Part shown: in pieces, positions 6,837-8,496 of the stretch | How positions within the stretch are numbered: the stretch's first letter is position 1 | Layout of the letters: every line of letters begins with the position of its first letter | Origin: Opitutaceae bacterium | GTDB taxonomy: Bacteria > Verrucomicrobiota > Verrucomicrobiia > Opitutales > Opitutaceae | NCBI GenBank assembly: GCA_005786775.1 | Contig: SYDD01000121.1 | Span: 1 to 8,496, forward strand | Direction of reading: 5' to 3' | DNA length: 8,496 bases | Position numbers and translations under genes: made by a program | Notes under the pieces: model-generated | The model's input: only the letters and a program-made list of their open reading frames with translations | Database searches by the model: none | What the model was told of the DNA's origin: nothing

Positions 6837-6854
6837 CCCTTCGCACGGACTGGC

Positions 6855-8219
6855 ATGATCCAAAAGGTTCTGATCGCCAACCGCGGCGAAATTGCCCTGC
6901 GCATTGTCCGCGCCTGCCGCGAGCTGGGCATCAAAACCCTCGCCGTCTATTCGGAGGCGGACGTCCAGTCGCTCCACGTCCAACTCGCGGACGAGGCCAT
7001 CTGCATCGGCGGACCCAAGAGCTCCGACAGCTACCTGCGCGCCGACCGGATCATCAGCGCCGCGGAAATCGCCGACGTCGACGCCATCCACCCCGGCTAC
7101 GGCGTCCTCTCGGAAAACGCCAAGTTCGCCGAACAGTGCGAGTCCTGTAACATCAAGTTTATCGGCCCCAAGTCTAAGTCCATCAAGATGATGGGCGACA
7201 AGGCGATCGCCAAGGACACGGTGCGCAAGGCCGGCGTCCCAATCGTCCCCGGCTCGGATGGTCCGGTGGAATCGGAGACCGAGGCGGTCAAGATTGCCCG
7301 CAAGATCGGGTATCCGGTCATCATCAAGGCGGTAGCGGGCGGCGGCGGACGCGGGATGCGCATCGCCCATAACGATGTCTCGTTCGCCAAGGAGTACTAC
7401 GTCGCCCGCGGCGAGGCCGAGAAGGCTTTCGGCAACGGGGCGGTCTACATCGAGAAGTACATCGAGAAGCCCCGGCACATCGAGTTCCAGATCCTCGCCG
7501 ACGCCCACGGCCACGTCCTCCACCTCGGCGAGCGCGACTGCAGCGTCCAGCGCCGCCACCAGAAGCTAATCGAGGAGTCCCCCTCCCCCTTCCTCACCCC
7601 CGACCTCCGCAAGCGCATGGGCAAGGCCGCGGTCAAGGCCGCCGAGGCCGCCGCCTACGAGAACGCCGGGACGATCGAGTTCCTCGTCGATGCCAAGGGC
7701 AACTTCTACTTTATCGAGATGAACACTCGGATTCAGGTGGAACATCCGGTGACGGAGGAAGTTACGGGGATCGATCTGATCAAGGAACAGATCCGGGTCG
7801 CCTATGGCGAGAAGCTCGGGTTCGACCAGGGCGTCGTGATGTTTGAGGGCCACGCGATAGAGTGCAGCATCAACGCGGAGGACCCGGCGCGCAACTTCGC
7901 CCCCTCCCCCGGCACGATCGGCCTGTACTATGCGCCCGGCGGGCACGGCGTGCGCGTCGATTCGCACGCCTACAGCGGCTACGCGATCCCGCCGTATTAC
8001 GATTCGATGATCGGGAAGCTGATCTGCACCGGCTCCACCCGCAAGGTCGCCCTGGAACGCGCCTACCGCGCCCTCAGCGAGTACCTGATCCGCGGCATCA
8101 AGACGACCATCCCCCTCCACCGCGCGATTATGGCCGACCCAATCTTCATCGAGGGCAAGGCCACGACCGCGTATATGGAAGACTTCCTCGGCCGCACGGC
8201 GTCCGACCTGTTCACCTGA
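6855..8219 (+). CDS. accC: Biotin carboxylase subunit of acetyl-CoA carboxylase
   Basis: A 454-residue ATP-grasp enzyme that uses ATP and bicarbonate to carboxylate the biotin of AccB. The N-terminal domain opens with 'KVLIANRGEIALRI', and Arg16 and Glu87 match E. coli. The ATP-grasp domain has Lys116, Lys158, the glycine-rich 'GGGGRGM' (162-168), 'RDCSVQRRHQK' with Lys237, and Glu275. The signature 'FIEMNTRIQVEHPVTE' supplies Glu288, Asn290, Arg292 and Glu296. The C-terminal domain contains 'PPYYDSMIGKLI'. One active-site position is odd: where E. coli has Arg338 in 'ECRINAED', this protein reads 'ECSINAED' (Ser338, codon AGC at 7866-7868). Length is close to E. coli (449). No carrier domain is fused, so this is the stand-alone subunit, not a pyruvate or propionyl-CoA carboxylase. 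The start is ATG with a weak GGA 5 nt upstream. Carboxyltransferase genes are not in the window. Confidence 0.96.
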   Translation: MIQKVLIANRGEIALRIVRACRELGIKTLAVYSEADVQSLHVQLADEAICIGGPKSSDSYLRADRIISAAEIADVDAIHPGYGVLSENAKFAEQCESCNIKFIGPKSKSIKMMGDKAIAKDTVRKAGVPIVPGSDGPVESETEAVKIARKIGYPVIIKAVAGGGGRGMRIAHNDVSFAKEYYVARGEAEKAFGNGAVYIEKYIEKPRHIEFQILADAHGHVLHLGERDCSVQRRHQKLIEESPSPFLTPDLRKRMGKAAVKAAEAAAYENAGTIEFLVDAKGNFYFIEMNTRIQVEHPVTEEVTGIDLIKEQIRVAYGEKLGFDQGVVMFEGHAIECSINAEDPARNFAPSPGTIGLYYAPGGHGVRVDSHAYSGYAIPPYYDSMIGKLICTGSTRKVALERAYRALSEYLIRGIKTTIPLHRAIMADPIFIEGKATTAYMEDFLGRTASDLFT

Positions 8220-8239
8220 CCGGGCAGTAACGCGGTCAG
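8216..8239. terminator. Inverted repeat spanning both convergent stop codons
   Basis: CTGACCG (8216-8222) pairs perfectly with CGGTCAG (8233-8239) across a 10-nt loop. The accC stop (8217-8219) lies in one arm and the stop of the facing HupE-like gene (8236-8238) in the other, so either transcript would form the same stem. GACCG at 8242-8246 offers an alternative partner for CGGTC 8233-8237 with an AGAA loop. No T tract follows on either strand, so bidirectional termination is inferred from position only. Confidence 0.4.
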
Positions 8240-8496
8240 AAGACCGTCCGTTCGAGCAGCCAATAGAGGCCGAGCAGGGCAATCAACCCGGACAGGGCCG
8301 GCACCCCCTTCGCGACGAACGCCGGCTGTTGGCGCAGCCGCCAGACCAGCGGCATCACCACGGCCGCAATCGCCACCTGACCCAGTTCAACGCCGAGATT
8401 AAAGGCGAACAACGGGCCCAGAATCCCCCCGGGGTCGGCGCCCACGCCCAGATCGCGCAGGATGCTCGCGAAGCCAAACCCGTGGATGAGGCCGAA
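8236..8496 (-). CDS. HupE/UreJ-like membrane protein, C-terminal part
   Basis: Only the last 86 residues are visible; the gene begins beyond the right edge. Reading from the edge gives 'FGLIHGFGFASILRDLG', then 'GPLFAFNLGVELGQVAIAA', then a final hydrophobic helix ending 'LYWLLERTVF'. The His-Gly motif in a glycine-rich helix and the 'FNLGVELGQ' helix are typical of the HupE/UreJ_2 family of inner-membrane proteins. Parts of three membrane segments can be seen: roughly the first 14 visible residues, then 24-48 and 63-85. HupE and UreJ proper are linked to nickel uptake, but members of this related group are mostly uncharacterised, so transport of nickel is not claimed. A GTG at 8445 is internal and is not the true start. 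The gene converges on accC with 16 bp between the stop codons. Confidence 0.8.
   Translation of the reverse strand, partial: FGLIHGFGFASILRDLGVGADPGGILGPLFAFNLGVELGQVAIAAVVMPLVWRLRQQPAFVAKGVPALSGLIALLGLYWLLERTVF

Noticed and set aside
6498..7559. Minus-strand frame of 353 codons opposite accB and accC
   Set aside because: It crosses two well-identified genes on the other strand and has low-complexity composition (Leu/Asp/Gly-rich) with no motif.

Overview
The window looks like a piece of a high-GC Gram-negative chromosome. The best guess is a member of the Verrucomicrobiota, near the Opitutaceae. That placement is inferred from the style of the TonB-dependent receptor: a carboxypeptidase-regulatory-like N-terminal domain ending in 'GVPAG', a 'LDAFRVA' TonB-box-like stretch, and no SusD partner. 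The scarcity of Shine-Dalgarno sequences fits but does not prove it. No rRNA, tRNA or CRISPR array was seen.

Layout, left to right. (1) 9-1070, minus: an apparently intact IS110-family DEDD transposase. Its element runs off the left edge, and its right end lies within about 100 bp upstream of the transposase. (2) 1170-2102, minus: a secreted YXWGXW-repeat protein built from three 50-residue tryptophan-rich modules. (3) 2103-2368: a 266-bp divergent intergenic region. (4) 2369-5566, plus: a 1065-residue TonB-dependent receptor, followed by two tight hairpins. (5) 5567-6356: 790 bp with no convincing gene. Its last 270 bp are richer in A and T and carry a run of hairpins and repeated GCCCAAAA words in front of accB. 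(6) 6357-8219, plus: accB-accC, the biotin carrier and biotin carboxylase subunits of acetyl-CoA carboxylase. (7) 8236-8496, minus, convergent: the C-terminal part of a HupE/UreJ-like membrane protein that runs off the right edge.

How the genes relate. AccB and AccC act together in the first half-reaction of malonyl-CoA synthesis and form a tight two-gene operon with an 18-bp gap. The receptor is an outer-membrane importer of unknown substrate. The YXWGXW protein is exported and of unknown role; it is divergent from the receptor but nothing shows a functional link. The IS110 element is an independent mobile gene just downstream of the YXWGXW gene, which it leaves intact.

Points most worth a second look: a serine in AccC where E. 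coli has the active-site Arg338; the hairpin-rich, repeat-bearing accBC leader; the short upstream region of the IS110 transposase, which limits where a bridge RNA could lie; the exact three-fold 50-residue design of the YXWGXW protein; and an inverted repeat that contains both facing stop codons of accC and the HupE-like gene. I saw no clear sign of an entirely new multi-gene system.
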